Part shown: positions 10,177-20,812 of the stretch, in pieces
How positions within the stretch are numbered: position 1 is the stretch's first letter
Layout of the letters: the number at the start of each line of letters is the position of its first letter
Source: Hippopus hippopus
Lineage: Eukaryota; Mollusca; Bivalvia; Cardiida; Cardiidae
Assembly: GCA_946811185.2 (NCBI GenBank)
Contig: OX328110.1
Location: 19,150,456 to 19,214,455, forward strand
Length of the DNA stretch: 64,000 nucleotides
Reading direction: 5' to 3'
The notes under the pieces: generated by a model
Databases searched by the model: none
What the model saw: the letters and a program-made list of their open reading frames with translations, nothing else
Told to the model about the DNA's origin: nothing
Made by a program: the position numbers and the translations under genes

Positions 10177-11640
10177 ATTTATGGGTGTGATACCCAAAGA
10201 TGCATTTAGGTAGCTATAACTAGATGATGTATATTTATGAGTAGGATACCTCCTGACAAACTCAACTATGACAAGACAAGTTGGCTTCTTTACAAACGAA
10301 GCCAGGAGAGGTCAGCATCGTTTTTTTTTTTCAATAGTTTATTGGCTTTTAATTTCAATATATTTTGGTACATGTAAACAGACAAGTAAAAAAGCTGTCG
10401 CGTAGAAACCTCATATGCTTTACATGACGCTCATTTGACCTTCTTGTCGCGTTTTCAAGTCGAATGATCTTGTCCAGCGGTCTTCTTTCTCTTTTTTTTT
10501 AACGAAATTCTTCTTATTTTTTCTTCTGCTTAGATTTATTTGCTTAATGAAAAATTACAATTATTTGAGACGTCATTTGCAGCCATGGCAAATTAATATA
10601 ACAAATATTTTCTGAAATTCGTCACATAAAAATAAACCACGTCTATTTCCTGTTTCGGTTTTTTGATTTCGCTTTATTTACAAAACCATGACGAAACAGA
10701 CTGTGTATCAGTACAATTTCGCAAGAAAAATGGATTTAGACAGCAAATTCTGTGGCAGTCTGCCTTTTAAACTCACCACTGTTGGAGAGGCCTGATGACC
10801 TCTCCAATGATGTCTATTCATGGGTGGGATACCTCAAGGTACACTCAGGTATGACTAGGTAGACATTCGCGTGAGTTATGCAAATTTTAATTAACAAAAA
10901 TGGCCCAAAATTGTTATGAACGGTAGATACCGAGAACGGCGGATCATTTTACCTTTTGTTGTGGTCCCGGTTTACGCTTTGTCATCAGTTCGTTCAGTTT
11001 TTCAAAGAGGCGTATGACGTTTCAGTTTTTTATTGCGCTTTTGAGTAATGTACCTAAAAAAAACCACTAGTGGCCAAAGTTAAACAATTACAGGTAAACA
11101 TTCACGCAAACTCAATGCTTAAAGAATCGCTAGCGGCCAAAATTACATAATTGCAGGTAAAAAATCCTCCGTTGCTAATTCAATGCCTACCTTTCTGCCA
11201 ACGATTGGAACTGTGACAAACTGTATTGTAACACACTGTCAGACTTAGTATTCAAAGGACTGTAAAGCATCACGTGAAAGATTACAGAAATACATGAAAA
11301 TGTCTATATGGAACTACTTTTTTGGAGCGTGTGGTTTTATCCAGTGTATAATTGGGTGTTCTAACTTCCATTGTGTTAGTTCGACACATGACTTCTATTT
11401 CAGTACTAGCACGGAAAGTGGCAAAAAAGAAAGTTAAACTATCCCTTAGGACAAAATAATAAACAACAACAAAGAATGCGTTAAATATATTGGAAATACG
11501 AATTGATTCACCGCCCGCTGTTTGACTTTTAACTCTTGCCATACACGACAATAGATGAATCTTGCGGAGAGTGAGAATCAACATCAGCCTGTCTTTTAAT
11601 GGTGTCGTTAATTTGAACCTCATAGAGGGTCAACAAACAC
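10177..11640. other. Stretch with loose direct repeats, no gene seen
   Basis: TATTTATGAGTAGGATACCT near 10228 resembles TATTCATGGGTGGGATACCT near 10812. A small hairpin TTGGAGAGG/CCTCTCCAA sits at 10782-10808. A 113-codon minus ORF at 11282-11623 shows no motifs and is not called. Confidence 0.4.
11063..11188. repeat. 63-bp tandem duplication
   Basis: CTAGTGGCCAAAGTTAAACA (near 11068) recurs as CTAGCGGCCAAAATTACATA (near 11131). Both are followed by an ATTRCAGGTAAA segment and later by TCAATGC. Confidence 0.7.
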
Positions 11641-11950
11641 TGTGTTTGTTCCACACAGCCACTTAAATTGGACAGGATGTAGGGTGTTTGCAAATCATGA
11701 CCCTTTTATTCATGGTTTATTCCTCGGGGTAGGGCGTCTCAATATTCTGTTTTATGACTGTAAAATTTTGCTGTCATTGTTAAAGGGCACATTTTATTTC
11801 GTGATAACTGTAAGTTGAAAGAGAGAAAAATGTTACCAAATATACGCATAGATCTAATGAAAAAAATAAAAATCATACGAGCATGCGTGTCTATACCACA
11901 GTCAGCCTTTCGGTTTGCTACATGGGTGCCAGACTGGTGCTTTTGCGTGC

Positions 11951-12020
11951 AAAGTAGATCTAAGATCAGATCACACGTTCTTTGCATTCTGTACCGTCTG
12001 ATCTTGAATCTAAACTGCTC
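11951..12020. repeat. Pal-B hairpin remnant
   Basis: AAGTAGATCTAAGATCAGAT and CGTCTGATCTTGAATCTAAA keep the stem halves; the loop has expanded (TTTGCATTCTGTAC). Confidence 0.6.
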
Positions 12021-12701
12021 GCATATCGGAACAAATCAGTATGTTTACACATTGAGGAGCAGTTAGGGTTAGGACTTTTTTTCCCCCTTATCGGTCCATG
12101 TCAGTTTTCGCGGTTAAAGAGTTCGAGAGTTCGAGTGTTCTCGAGAGGTTTTCGAGTTGCGAAAAGCATTTGCCAACCGTTGTAACTACTTTTCCGATTA
12201 TAACTTCCAACCCACCCCAGCTGATTGGCCGACATTGAATGTTTCATTGAGGTGAATGGCTGATGCTTAGGATTTGGATTTGAACAAAGAATATCTGATG
12301 AAGGCGATCTCTGAATAAACTAACTTTATGGTCCCAGCAGCGAGACTTTTCAATCCATACATTAATGTGTAATAAGACCCTTTTTGAACATGGAGAATCT
12401 GCCTTTATAGACCTTACAAATCATAAAATCACCAAACGAATCTCATCTTTAAAATGTTTTTACCTGCTTTCACTATCTAATTTAATTTCATTCTTTGACT
12501 GTTTCATTTCGATTCGAGCATATGCACTTGTTACCGATTCGTTACGTAACTGTAACGATTGCAAGACATTCTCTAGACAACGCACCTGTTTTGTGTCGTG
12601 AAGCACCAATTACTGGTTTGTTATTCACGTTCATGTTACTATGCAAGACCAACTGATTGTTTGAATGCCGTGCCCGTAACAATCAATCACCCTGAGTGCA
12701 G
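12021..12701. other. Stretch without recognised features
   Basis: Contains a run of TTCGAG-like repeats near 12118-12155. No family member, ORF or splice pattern convincing. Confidence 0.45.
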
Positions 12702-12795
12702 TTCTATGTCTTAATTCCATGACTCTCAATCTGATTGGCCGGGACAGAACGTCCCGGCCAATCAGATTGAGATTCTTGGAATTAAGAACTAGAAC
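12702..12795. repeat. Large near-perfect hairpin, single copy here
   Basis: TCAATCTGATTGGCCGGGAC is exactly inverted as GTCCCGGCCAATCAGATTGA around the 5-base loop AGAAC. Outer stem TTCTATGTCTTAATTCC pairs with GGAATTAAGAACTAGAA. Total about 94 bp, AT-rich outside and GC-rich inside; no other copy recognised. Confidence 0.85.
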
Positions 12796-13189
12796 AGTAT
12801 TTAGAATGGTTGTTTGGTACTGCCAAGATCATGAAGCACCTTGACCATCTCGGTGGTTCGCTATATATACAACCAGTGCAGTATCGGGGCTGTCACCAAT
12901 ATTTCTATGATAATTGTTTATTATTATGTCTGTCACTTGTGATTCATCCTTTTTCTGAAACAAATTCCGAACAACCACCGGAAACTTGTACTGCCACGAG
13001 ATTCCTTCCCGCATGTTTAACCTGTCTGTCCGCTTGGTCATTTGTCTTGGTTTCATTCGTTTGTAAGTGAGGAAAGTGTCAAAATTTGGTACGCTATTGC
13101 TTGCCTTGAAATGAATTATGTCTCTTTTTGCAATAGATACCCATTGCGTATACCAAAGGTCATTTGTTTTAACGTCACAATAAAAATAA
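12796..13189. other. Stretch without recognised features
   Basis: Open frames on both strands overlap each other and continue into the Pal-A copy at 13190, so they are not credible as genes. Confidence 0.5.
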
Positions 13190-13375
13190 AGGCTTTTGAA
13201 AACACTGGGGAAAAGGAGAAGGCAGCTGGCACACAGCTTTTTTCCTTTTTCCACAGTGTTTTCTACCCTCTCAAGAACAATTCCCGATACTGAGCGACAT
13301 TTACATGTTCCTTGTCATCTACAAATGCTTTCATTTTGGACATGTTTTAAACTCTGAAATCTGGTAAAGACTTAA
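13190..13375 (-). mobile_element. Pal-A copy joined to Pal-B
   Basis: Core drifted to GCAGCTGGCACACAGCT but still palindromic. Its right TTAA (13372-13375) is also the left TTAA of the next element. Confidence 0.82.
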
Positions 13376-13583
13376 CCCTTAGGCTGATAAGCGCGACTCT
13401 CTGACCTTTTGCGGACATCGTAGATCCAGATCAGACTGCACAGAACGTGCAGTCTGATCTTGGATCTACTCTGTCTGATAAAGAGATACATTTCCTTCAC
13501 AAATATCTTTCAAACAGCAATATTTGGATTTTTCCTATCGGCTTGAAAGTTTCATTCCTCTTATTTAGCAGGATAAGGGTTAA
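13372..13583 (+). mobile_element. Pal-B copy sharing TTAA with Pal-A
   Basis: TTAACCCTTAGGCTGATAAG, then the hairpin GATCAGACTGCACAGAACGT, then ATCGGCTTGAAAGTTTC and GCAGGATAAGGGTTAA. Full length, 212 bp. The single TTAA between it and the preceding Pal-A fits insertion at a pre-existing TTAA. Confidence 0.9.
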
Positions 13584-15282
13584 GGTAGTAGACCCCTAAT
13601 GCTTCTAGCGCAACATGGAATAAAATTTCTTGATAGTTGAGTAATAAGGATTTATACTGATATAATACTTTTGCTCATTTTTAACCGACCAGAAATTCCT
13701 TTGATTTCCATCTTGAAATTATTTGTTGATACTTTTGTTAGTTTTCAGAAAAGGGAGATAATTATTATCTCCCTTTGTAATGAGAATATAGTGGTTTTAG
13801 ATTCATAAATGATACTTCTAAGAAGGAAAAAAAAAAAAGGAAAAAGTGGCTCGGTTAAAGTAGTAAAATAATACTCATTTTTAATCATAACAAATTTTGT
13901 AGGATAATATTATAGGGAAATAGCTGTTTTCCATTACGGGTCGGCTACCTTCAACTATTTCAGTCTGATACTTATTATGGCATTTGCAACAGATACCCAT
14001 AGGCTATTTTTATATCACTAACACACAACTTCTTTTTTTTAATAGTAAATTTTTATGAAATTTTACTGATGATTTTCATCAAAAGTGGCATAATGAACTA
14101 CGGATGTCTTAGACATTGGTGAGAAAACAATTTGTTTATAACTTGTTCGAAGAAAAACAATAGGGAGCTCAAGGTTAACCGGAAGTAGTGGGAGTGTCTT
14201 AAGACTTGTTCGACCGGAAGTCGAGGGATGGGTGACAGTCTGGCGCTGTAAATACTTTTTTATCATTTGAATATTTATCGACTACAACATCTGTAAACAA
14301 TAAATTTGTAATAATCGTAACATGTGTTTGCGGTATAGGCAGATGGAATTCCCCAGCGGTTACAGTTCGGGACGGGCTCAGTCAATTGAATACTAAACAA
14401 TGTGTTACAATATCTGAGTAATGAAATAATCACATCAGTTGTTGTTTTTGTTGCTTTCTTGTTCGATATTTCTCATAGTTGTCGATTAACAGACTAAGAT
14501 TTATCTAGTGTTGTACCAGTTCAATTTTCTGACTCCGGTTGATCTGCCTTTATTCAAAGCCAATAGGTAGGTAGAGTAACAGGGTTGCTTTTTTTCGGTG
14601 TAGCTGAATGTGCTGGCTTTTGACCTACTTTTTAGTACTGATAACAAAAAATATATAGAAATTTATGATTGGTCATAGATGTACACATGTCTATCCTAAG
14701 GGCTCCTGCCTACTTGTAGCAGATTTTACGACGTCTTTCTTTTTTAAAGATATTTCTTTATTGTTTAAATTTCATTTGACGTGCCCTTGGGAATCTAGAG
14801 ACGAATGATGAGTAGCAGTGCCGCATTCCCTTGATTATCCGAAGCTTTTTCTATAAAGAATAAATCTTGCCATATCTGAACCTTCATAGGACAAACATTT
14901 TAATCATAGCATTATTATACACGTTATTGTGGCAGCCATTGTAGATAAATGCATTTTATTTTTCATTTAGTAATCTAGTGAGACTTTTTTTTTCATTTTT
15001 CTTTCTTTAAATCACGTGACTCCACTGTCAGTTCCTTATTCAGAAAAACCTTTGTTGATACTGTAACCGTTGACTTTATTTGGTTGGGCAGCGAACGCAA
15101 TTCCGTTTTCGTGTTCGATGCCAATCAATTTACTGTTCACACTATAGTGTGCAGAGATACATCCCTTCTTTCAAACCGTTCGGAAAAATTATGCTTTTTT
15201 TTCAACCAGCCCAGTCTTGTTATGGTGGAAAGACATCCATGTTCAACTCTTAATCAACGTGCAATCTTACACTCAGATTGCT
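13584..15282. other. Long stretch without recognised genes
   Basis: AT-rich; includes the palindrome at 13750. No Pal or SINE member recognised and no credible ORF. This is one of the longest repeat-poor stretches in the window. Confidence 0.5.
13750..13776. repeat. Perfect 13-bp palindrome AAAGGGAGATAAT
   Basis: AAAGGGAGATAAT, one central T, then ATTATCTCCCTTT. A related GGGAGATAATT occurs near 3495. Function unknown. Confidence 0.8.
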
Positions 15283-15458
15283 AATGCGTTTCAGATGACA
15301 AATTAAACGTGGCTCAAAGTTTGGATTTGTTTTTGAAAAGGTAAAAAACATCGTGGGAAAAGGAGAAAATACTGGTAACCAGCATTTCCTCATTTTCCAA
15401 AAACGTTTTTAAAAGCCTCCCTCTTTAGGGTTTTTTAAACTTGGGATTGTGTTGCACA
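15283..15458 (+). mobile_element. Pal-A copy, left end truncated
   Basis: Starts inside the long arm (CAGATGACAAATTAAACGTG); core AATACTGGTAACCAGCATTT; right arm ends at ACTTGGGATTGTG without a terminal TTAA. Confidence 0.78.
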
Positions 15459-15608
15459 AGATGGCGGTCGCCATGGTATGAATTAACTCTATAAAGCGGC
15501 ACACCCTATTTCAACAAAGTATTGCTAAATCAGATACTGTATATACTCCTTTAAAATTCACAAGGAATGATTTTTATTTTGTTCGTTGTTGAAAATTTCA
15601 CTTGCAAT

Positions 15609-15862
15609 CGCCGAAGCCAGTAACTCAGTGCGTAAAGCATAGAACTACATTTGGTTATCCAGAGACTGCGTCTTCTAGTTTGGTCGAACTCTTCTCGGGG
15701 GTTAATGATAGAGCTTACGATTGGTTTCGTACATCTGTCACCACCGAATAGTGTTTCGACTGGTAGACAAGCGTGGATAGGTCCATTGGCCGCCACGATA
15801 TAAATGAAAACATGTTGACAACGACCTTAAACATCATTCATTCATTCATTCATTCATTCATT
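15609..15862 (+). mobile_element. SINE, diverged head, (ATTC)n tail
   Basis: Head CCAGTAACTCAGTGCGTAAA resembles a tRNA A box. The 3' part GGCCGCCACGATATAAATGA matches the tail shared by SINE-1, -2 and -5. It ends in about seven ATTC repeats (15835-15862). Confidence 0.65.
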
Positions 15863-15988
15863 GTCACAAAATCCTTCATCGCTTTCAGCACTTTGATTTC
15901 ACGCAATGTATGTACTTTTTCGATTTCGACCAGATTTCACACGTTTTTCTTCCACTGTGTTTATCTGGTGATGAGCTAATAGGAACCG

Positions 15989-16217
15989 TCAACCTATTAC
16001 CAAATGACAAAATTTTAGACTGACTCAAATTCAAAGTTGTTGCAGACGATAAATTAGGAGTGACTCAAAATATGAATTTTGTTCCTAGAATGATCTTTAA
16101 CATAGTGGGAAAAGGAGAAAATGCTGGTTACCAGCATTTTTTCCATTTCCCACAACGGTTTCAAAAGCCCTTTTTCTTAGGCTATTTAAAGCTTAAGATT
16201 GTTTGGTAGAGGGTTAA
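15989..16217 (+). mobile_element. Pal-A copy, full length
   Basis: Left terminus decayed to TCAACC, right terminus GGTTAA. Core GAAAATGCTGGTTACCAGCA intact. Confidence 0.88.
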
Positions 16218-16359
16218 TCCATAACCTTCTGACGACAACTTTTCCGGTCTCGCACCAGACCTCTATCGAATAATTGTGGCATAAGGAGAATAATGGTCGT
16301 AAAACCTTCATTTTTGTTTCACTGATCCATATTGTAATTATGAGGAGACTTGGATTTTC

Positions 16360-16581
16360 TTAAGGATAGGGCACCTTAATGGGATTCGTGTAACATCGCC
16401 TTTCATCGCCGAAAAAAACGTACGGATTCGGCTAAGACTTGGGTTATCCGTAATTGATCGGCCTACAGACGCTGCTTCCCCGCATCAATTTACGGATTTA
16501 CCCGAGTCTCAGCCGAATCCGTACGATTTTGACGATGAAAGGCGATGTTACACGAATCCCATTAGGGTGCCATATCCTTAA
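16360..16581. mobile_element. Pal-E copy (long inverted repeat, TTAA ends)
   Basis: TTAAGGATAGGGCACC at the left is matched by an inverted GGTGCCATATCCTTAA-type right end. The arms of about 100 bp include ATCGCCTTTCATCG/CGATGAAAGGCGAT and GTACGGATTCGGCTAAGACT with its partner. The whole 222-bp element folds back on itself. A second copy is at 48719. No coding capacity. Confidence 0.9.
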
Positions 16582-16764
16582 ATTCTATCAGAACTGCGAC
16601 CAAACTGATTCCCTTTTAAATAAAGTGAAGAAAAGAAGGCAAAGATATGGGAAATTTATACAATTTGGTGGTTACAAAGTCAAAGTTATAAAGAACAGGA
16701 AAACATCTTAGGGTGTTTTCATGGTCGTCTGCTGCAAATTTCTTTCAGAGGTGAGGACACGAGT

Positions 16765-17131
16765 TTAACCCTTTACCTTTTCTTGGTTTTAATGACCTTG
16801 GGGAGGAGGCCTTTTTAAAACATTGTGGGGATAGGAGAAAATGCTGGTAACCAGCATTTTCTCCTGTTCACCACAATATTTTTTACCCTATCGAAGACAA
16901 ATCCGATTATTTTTCCAGTCTTCTTTTGTTTTCTGAAAATACTTTCTGTTTCGACTTGTACAGACCTTCGGCAAGACACTTCAGAGCCCTTGCCAGTATT
17001 GGTGGAACCCAGGAAATACATGAATATGTGAGCTTTCGCCGTGATATGACTGAAAAATTGTTAAAAGCGGCAAAAAACGCCAATCAATCAATCAATCAAT
17101 CGAAAATTTTGTCGTTTTGGTAAAGAGTTGA
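16765..17131 (-). mobile_element. Pal-A copy split by a SINE piece
   Basis: Left TTAACCCTTTACC, core GGTAACC and most of the right arm are present. A SINE tail fragment separates TTTCGACTTGTACAGACC from AAAATTTTGTCGTTTTGG. Confidence 0.85.
16961..17102 (+). mobile_element. SINE-5 3' fragment inside Pal-A
   Basis: CTTCGGCAAGACACTTCAGA, GTGGAACCCAGGAAATAC and TCGCCGTGATATGACTGAAA run into an (AATC)n tail at 17081-17100. 5'-truncated: no tRNA-like head. Confidence 0.8.
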
Positions 17132-17759
17132 GAAAAGTTATTTAAAACGCAGATAATAATGGATGGATTTCGTCACAGATAATAATAACCCAGACAAGTC
17201 GCATTCTTTCACCTGAAAACTTAAAAAACAGGTGAAATGCCTTAGGTAACACTTTATATTGACTTTGAAGTGTGACAGACAGTAAAAAAAAAAAGGATGC
17301 AACAAGCCTGCTTGCATAATAAATTTGTGTGGGTTGCATATTCGCCAGATTTGTTACCTCCCCTGATACAGCAAAAGTGTGAACTGGTCCCCATTGTACA
17401 TAGGCCTACATGTATAAAGATATTTATATGTATCTGTATATTTGCATAGGGGATCAGTGTTCATATCCGCTTGCGCACAGTTGCATTTTTAAGTCTAAGA
17501 ACACCGAATTGATTAAATGAACTTTCTCAGACAGATCGTCAGATCTGGGGGTCTTATATACAAGATCTGGGACCAGACCAAACAAAGCATTGCAATTTGA
17601 AATCGTGGTTTTGCCAGAATAGTCCACAAAATAATAATAAACTGTGTGAATTCAAAATCAGACATTGTAGTATGAATTTGACCTACCAAAGCTTCAAAAA
17701 AAGGCAGCCAAATCTTGATCTTCATTGTATTTAAAATCAACTTACTTGTGCTGCGTGCG
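17132..17759. other. Stretch without recognised features
   Basis: AGATCGTCAGATCTGG and ACAAGATCTGGGACCAGACC near 17530-17580 faintly recall a Pal-B stem, too weak to call. No credible ORF. Confidence 0.45.
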
Positions 17760-17988
17760 TTGACCCTTTCTCATACAATCCAGAGTCTTTAACGACTCTG
17801 TGGTAAAAGGCTTTTGAAAAAATTGTGGAAAGAGTATAAAATGCTTGTAACCACCATTTTGTCCTTTTCCCACGACGTGTGTCACTCTATCAGGACAGAT
17901 TTTTCCATTTGAACCATACTGATTTGGTCGAATGCAAATATTTTCAGTTTGGATAGGTCTAAAATTTTGTCGTCTGGAAAAGAGTTAT
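17760..17988 (-). mobile_element. Pal-A copy, diverged core
   Basis: Arms are aligned end to end (CTTTAACGACTCTGTGG left; GATAGGTCTAAAATTTTGTC right). Core altered to AAATGCTTGTAACCACCATT. Confidence 0.82.
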
Positions 17989-18099
17989 GGGTGAACCCTG
18001 ACTAGGCATGTACGTGTTGCCAGAAATGCGGGTGCATAAAGATTGGCAATGTGGGTTGGGGTGTCGGGGGGGGGGTGGGGTGGGGGGAAGGCTGATTTC

Positions 18100-18303
18100 T
18101 GTAACTCTTTTCAGGACGACAAAATTTTAGACTGGCAATTTAGACCCCAAGGCACAGATGATGATATTTGTCCTTGCAAAAGTGAAAAAAATGGGTAAAG
18201 GAGAAAATGTTGGTTACCAGCATTTCCTTCTTTACCTGAAATGTTTTCAATGGTTTTCCATCATGGTGTTGTACTAACACGGGATTGTTCGGAAAAGGGT
18301 TGT
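18100..18303 (+). mobile_element. Pal-A copy, diverged
   Basis: GACGACAAAATTTTAGACTG at left, core AATGTTGGTTACCAGCATT, right arm ACACGGGATTGTTCGG. Internal part of the long arm deleted. Preceded by a G-rich run at 18066-18087. Confidence 0.8.
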
Positions 18304-18650
18304 AACGAGACTTTTATTTATATTCATTTTTGAACTGTTTTATAATGTTTGGTTCTGCTGAATTAAAACGGTAAAAATTAAGACAAATTCATGAGATTTA
18401 GATAAAGTTTTGAGAACTAAAAAACATGACAAAATGGAGAAAAAAGTTCATTATGAGCGATTATTCTATTTCCCACAATGTTTGCGAAGGCCGACTTTTA
18501 TGGATGTCGTAAAATATGTTAACTGGAAAATGGATGATGAAGGAGTTTTGACCGAGGAATGTAAAAATAATTATTGTGGTAAACTCTTAGCACCGCGAAA
18601 TAATTTCAAGAAATGTTCACAATGACTCGACAACATGGATTTGTGATAAT
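18304..18650. other. Possible Pal-A relic, otherwise empty
   Basis: TATTTCCCACAATGTTTGCG near 18468 looks like one decayed Pal-A half-stem. A 71-codon ORF runs through it and is not called. Confidence 0.35.
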
Positions 18651-18797
18651 TTTAAGGTAACTTTTACCAAGAGATCTCTTATCCTAGTGGACAGTGAAGA
18701 TCAATGATCAGACTGCACATTCTGTGCAGTCTGATCATTGATCTACGCTATCCACAAAAGAACCGTATTCTATGTCCTTGAGCAAGCTAAGGGCTAA
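18651..18797 (-). mobile_element. Pal-B copy, short, with paired arm changes
   Basis: The stem GATCAATGATCAGACTGCAC pairs perfectly with GTGCAGTCTGATCATTGATC. The usual AAG/CTT step is ATG/CAT on both arms. Right end AAGCTAAGGGCTAA; the left arm is shortened. Confidence 0.75.
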
Positions 18798-18956
18798 ATG
18801 TGAGGGCTTAAAGTTGTAATGCGGTTTAAATATTAAGTGTATATTCGTCCCTAAACTGCTAAATAATCAAAAAAGAAGTTTTTCTCCTTTTGAAAAATAT
18901 CCTAATTTCAAACGCTAGGCCGTTACGCCTTATAGATGTAACTGAGTATAGAAAAT

Positions 18957-19008
18957 GAAGATCAACTCGAATACAACACATTTTATACGGTCTGATCTTG
19001 ATCTACCT
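18957..19008 (-). repeat. Pal-B hairpin remnant
   Basis: GAAGATCAACTCGAATACAA and GGTCTGATCTTGATCTACC retain only the right stem clearly. Confidence 0.45.
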
Positions 19009-19156
19009 TACTTCTCAACAATTGTTCTGTATACTGTCAGCCAACGTGCTAAATACTGATCCCCTGAAAAAATAAATGAAACGGGCATTCATAGCCAGTA
19101 AAATGGAACCACGTATCGCACTGTCTGCTCTGAAGCGATGGTGAATATTCGAAGTC

Positions 19157-19183
19157 GATGATGATGATGATGATGATGATGAT
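19157..19183. repeat. (GAT)n microsatellite
   Basis: Nine uninterrupted GAT units. Confidence 0.95.
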
Positions 19184-19350
19184 CTACTTTCCTACCTGCA
19201 GATTACTTCAAAGTTGGACAAACGTTCTTTGTAATTTGATCTTAATCCGCATTGAAAAAAAAAACCACCTAAATTTTTCCCCGATATTGAAGGTTGATAT
19301 GATATTGTCCCTTTCCTTATTGACGCGACCCTGAATTAGAATTCAGGAAA

Positions 19351-19401
19351 CTGTATATCAAGATCAGCCAGCACACATGTGTAGTCTGATCATAATCTTG
19401 T
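19351..19401. repeat. Pal-B hairpin remnant
   Basis: CTGTATATCAAGATCAGCCA and TGTAGTCTGATCATAATCTT. Confidence 0.5.
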
Positions 19402-19844
19402 TTCTCCTTTATTCTATCAATAGTTTCAGTCTTTTATATCTCTTTAAATCCCAACAAACTTAAGGAAATGTACCTTTTGGGTAGTCAATAAACTCGACTA
19501 GACGATGGGGTTACTTTTTTTCGGGTTGATCTGGTGTTATAGACAGACAGTCGGACATATGATACCTTTTCTAAACCGACAGGATATCAAATCACTGGAA
19601 TGTGACAGCATTTTTCCACAGGGACTAGATTAAGTACTGTAACTCTCATCGAATTATAAAGAAGCTATTACATTTTAGCATCAGGCTTCAGCTATTTTCT
19701 TTCTCACGTGTCTCTGTAAACAGATCTACAGGATGTTCCGGTGCCTGAGTGGGGGTGTTTTGATGACATTGAATAATTTACCTATGCTTTTTTTTTGTTG
19801 TCAGTTGACCTTTTTAAAGCCAAAAGGTAAAAACAGGGACTTTT
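19402..19844. other. Stretch without recognised features
   Basis: No ORF or repeat family member seen. Confidence 0.5.
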
Positions 19845-19912
19845 GTGGACGGCATAGAACGAGATCAGACTGCACGTTCTGTGCAGTCTGATCTTGGATC
19901 TATACTGTCCGC
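19845..19912. repeat. Pal-B hairpin, GGACGGCAT variant
   Basis: GTGGACGGCATAGAACGAGA starts the left stem; CTTGGATCTATACTGTCCGC closes it. The outer boundary resembles the copy at 50117. Confidence 0.65.
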
Positions 19913-19920
19913 TTGTTTAG

Positions 19921-20134
19921 GAAACCCATTACCGCACAATCCCGAATATTAACGTCTCAGACGAAGAAGCCTTTTGAAAACATTTTTGGAAAAGGAGCAT
20001 TTTTTCTTTTTCTCGCAATACTTTCTAGTATTTAAAAGACAATTAGTTTGTTTGAATCAAACCCAGTGTGTATTCTGCATGTGCTTTCAATATGGACAAA
20101 TCTTATATTTTTTTTTTGTTTTTTAAAAAGTTAA
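19921..20134 (-). mobile_element. Pal-A copy lacking the core
   Basis: Both outer arms are present (CCGCACAATCCCGAATATT; TTTCAATATGGACAAATC). The central GCTGGTAACCAGC is gone, leaving GGAAAAGGAGCATTTTTTC. Confidence 0.8.
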
Positions 20135-20289
20135 GCTTATAAGGTAAAAGTTTCCTCTAAATTCCAGTGAGCTGTATTTTTACACTGAATTTTAAAATTA
20201 TTTTCGAAATGACACATTTTTTTTATGGGCTAAACTATTTTTGATCCTTTGAAATTGAGAGAATTCTCGAGATTAGGATAGAATTTATT

Positions 20290-20501
20290 TCAACCCTTAT
20301 CCTGATAAGTATCTAAAATGAAATTTTCAATCCGATTGTAAAAATCCAAATACTGCTATTTCAAAGTTATGTTTTGGGGAATAATATCTCCTTATCGGAC
20401 AGTGTAGATCCAAGATCAGACTGCACGTTCTGTGCAGTCTGATCTTGATCTACACTGTCCGCAAAAGGTCAGTGAGTCGCACTCAGCAGCATGCAGGTTA
20501 A
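20290..20501 (-). mobile_element. Pal-B copy, full length
   Basis: CAACCCTTATCCTGATAAGT, then GGACAGTGTAGATCCAAGAT with perfect hairpin, then GGTCAGTGAGTCGCACTCAG and GGTTAA. The exact 212-bp length matches the copies at 13372 and 44843. Confidence 0.9.
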
Positions 20502-20576
20502 ACTATGATGGTGAGTTAGTTCCCGGCTAGGGCTTATAGGTATCTTCACGCGTAAAAAAAATACCAACAAAATGAC

Positions 20577-20649
20577 GGACCGCGCAGGCTGACCTGGGTC
20601 GAAATTTTTTGCCGATGCATTGAGCCCCCTTTTCACAGAGCATGACTCA
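20577..20649 (-). repeat. Pal-C right-end fragment
   Basis: Starts inside the hairpin (CCGCGCAGGCTGACCTGGGT) and runs to CACAGAGCATGACTC. Confidence 0.8.
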
Positions 20650-20743
20650 CATATAACCACCACTTCTTTCGGCGGCTAGAATTACAACCCACCGAAACTC
20701 AGACAGATTTCTATCTTATAGATAAAAAGGCTTGACTAATAAC

Positions 20744-20812
20744 GCAGACGGTATCGATCTAAGATCAGACTGCACGTTCAGTGCAGTCTGATCTTGGATC
20801 AATGCCGTCTGC
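20744..20812. repeat. Pal-B-related hairpin, GCAGACGG variant
   Basis: GCAGACGGTATCGATCTAAG and CTTGGATCAATGCCGTCTGC bound a clean GACTGCAC/GTGCAGTC hairpin. Same subfamily boundary as 1413. Confidence 0.75.

Noticed and set aside
10228..10865. Loose direct repeats as possible LTRs of a small retroelement
   Set aside because: Only ~50 bases are similar at about 70%, with no TG...CA ends, primer-binding site or polypurine tract visible.
11282..11623. 113-codon minus ORF
   Set aside because: No recognisable domain, no splice signals, low-complexity hydrophobic content consistent with AT-rich chance frames.
12829..13254. 141-codon minus-strand ORF, the longest in the window
   Set aside because: It overlaps plus-strand ORFs, runs into the Pal-A element at 13190 and shows no motif or splice context; treated as chance.
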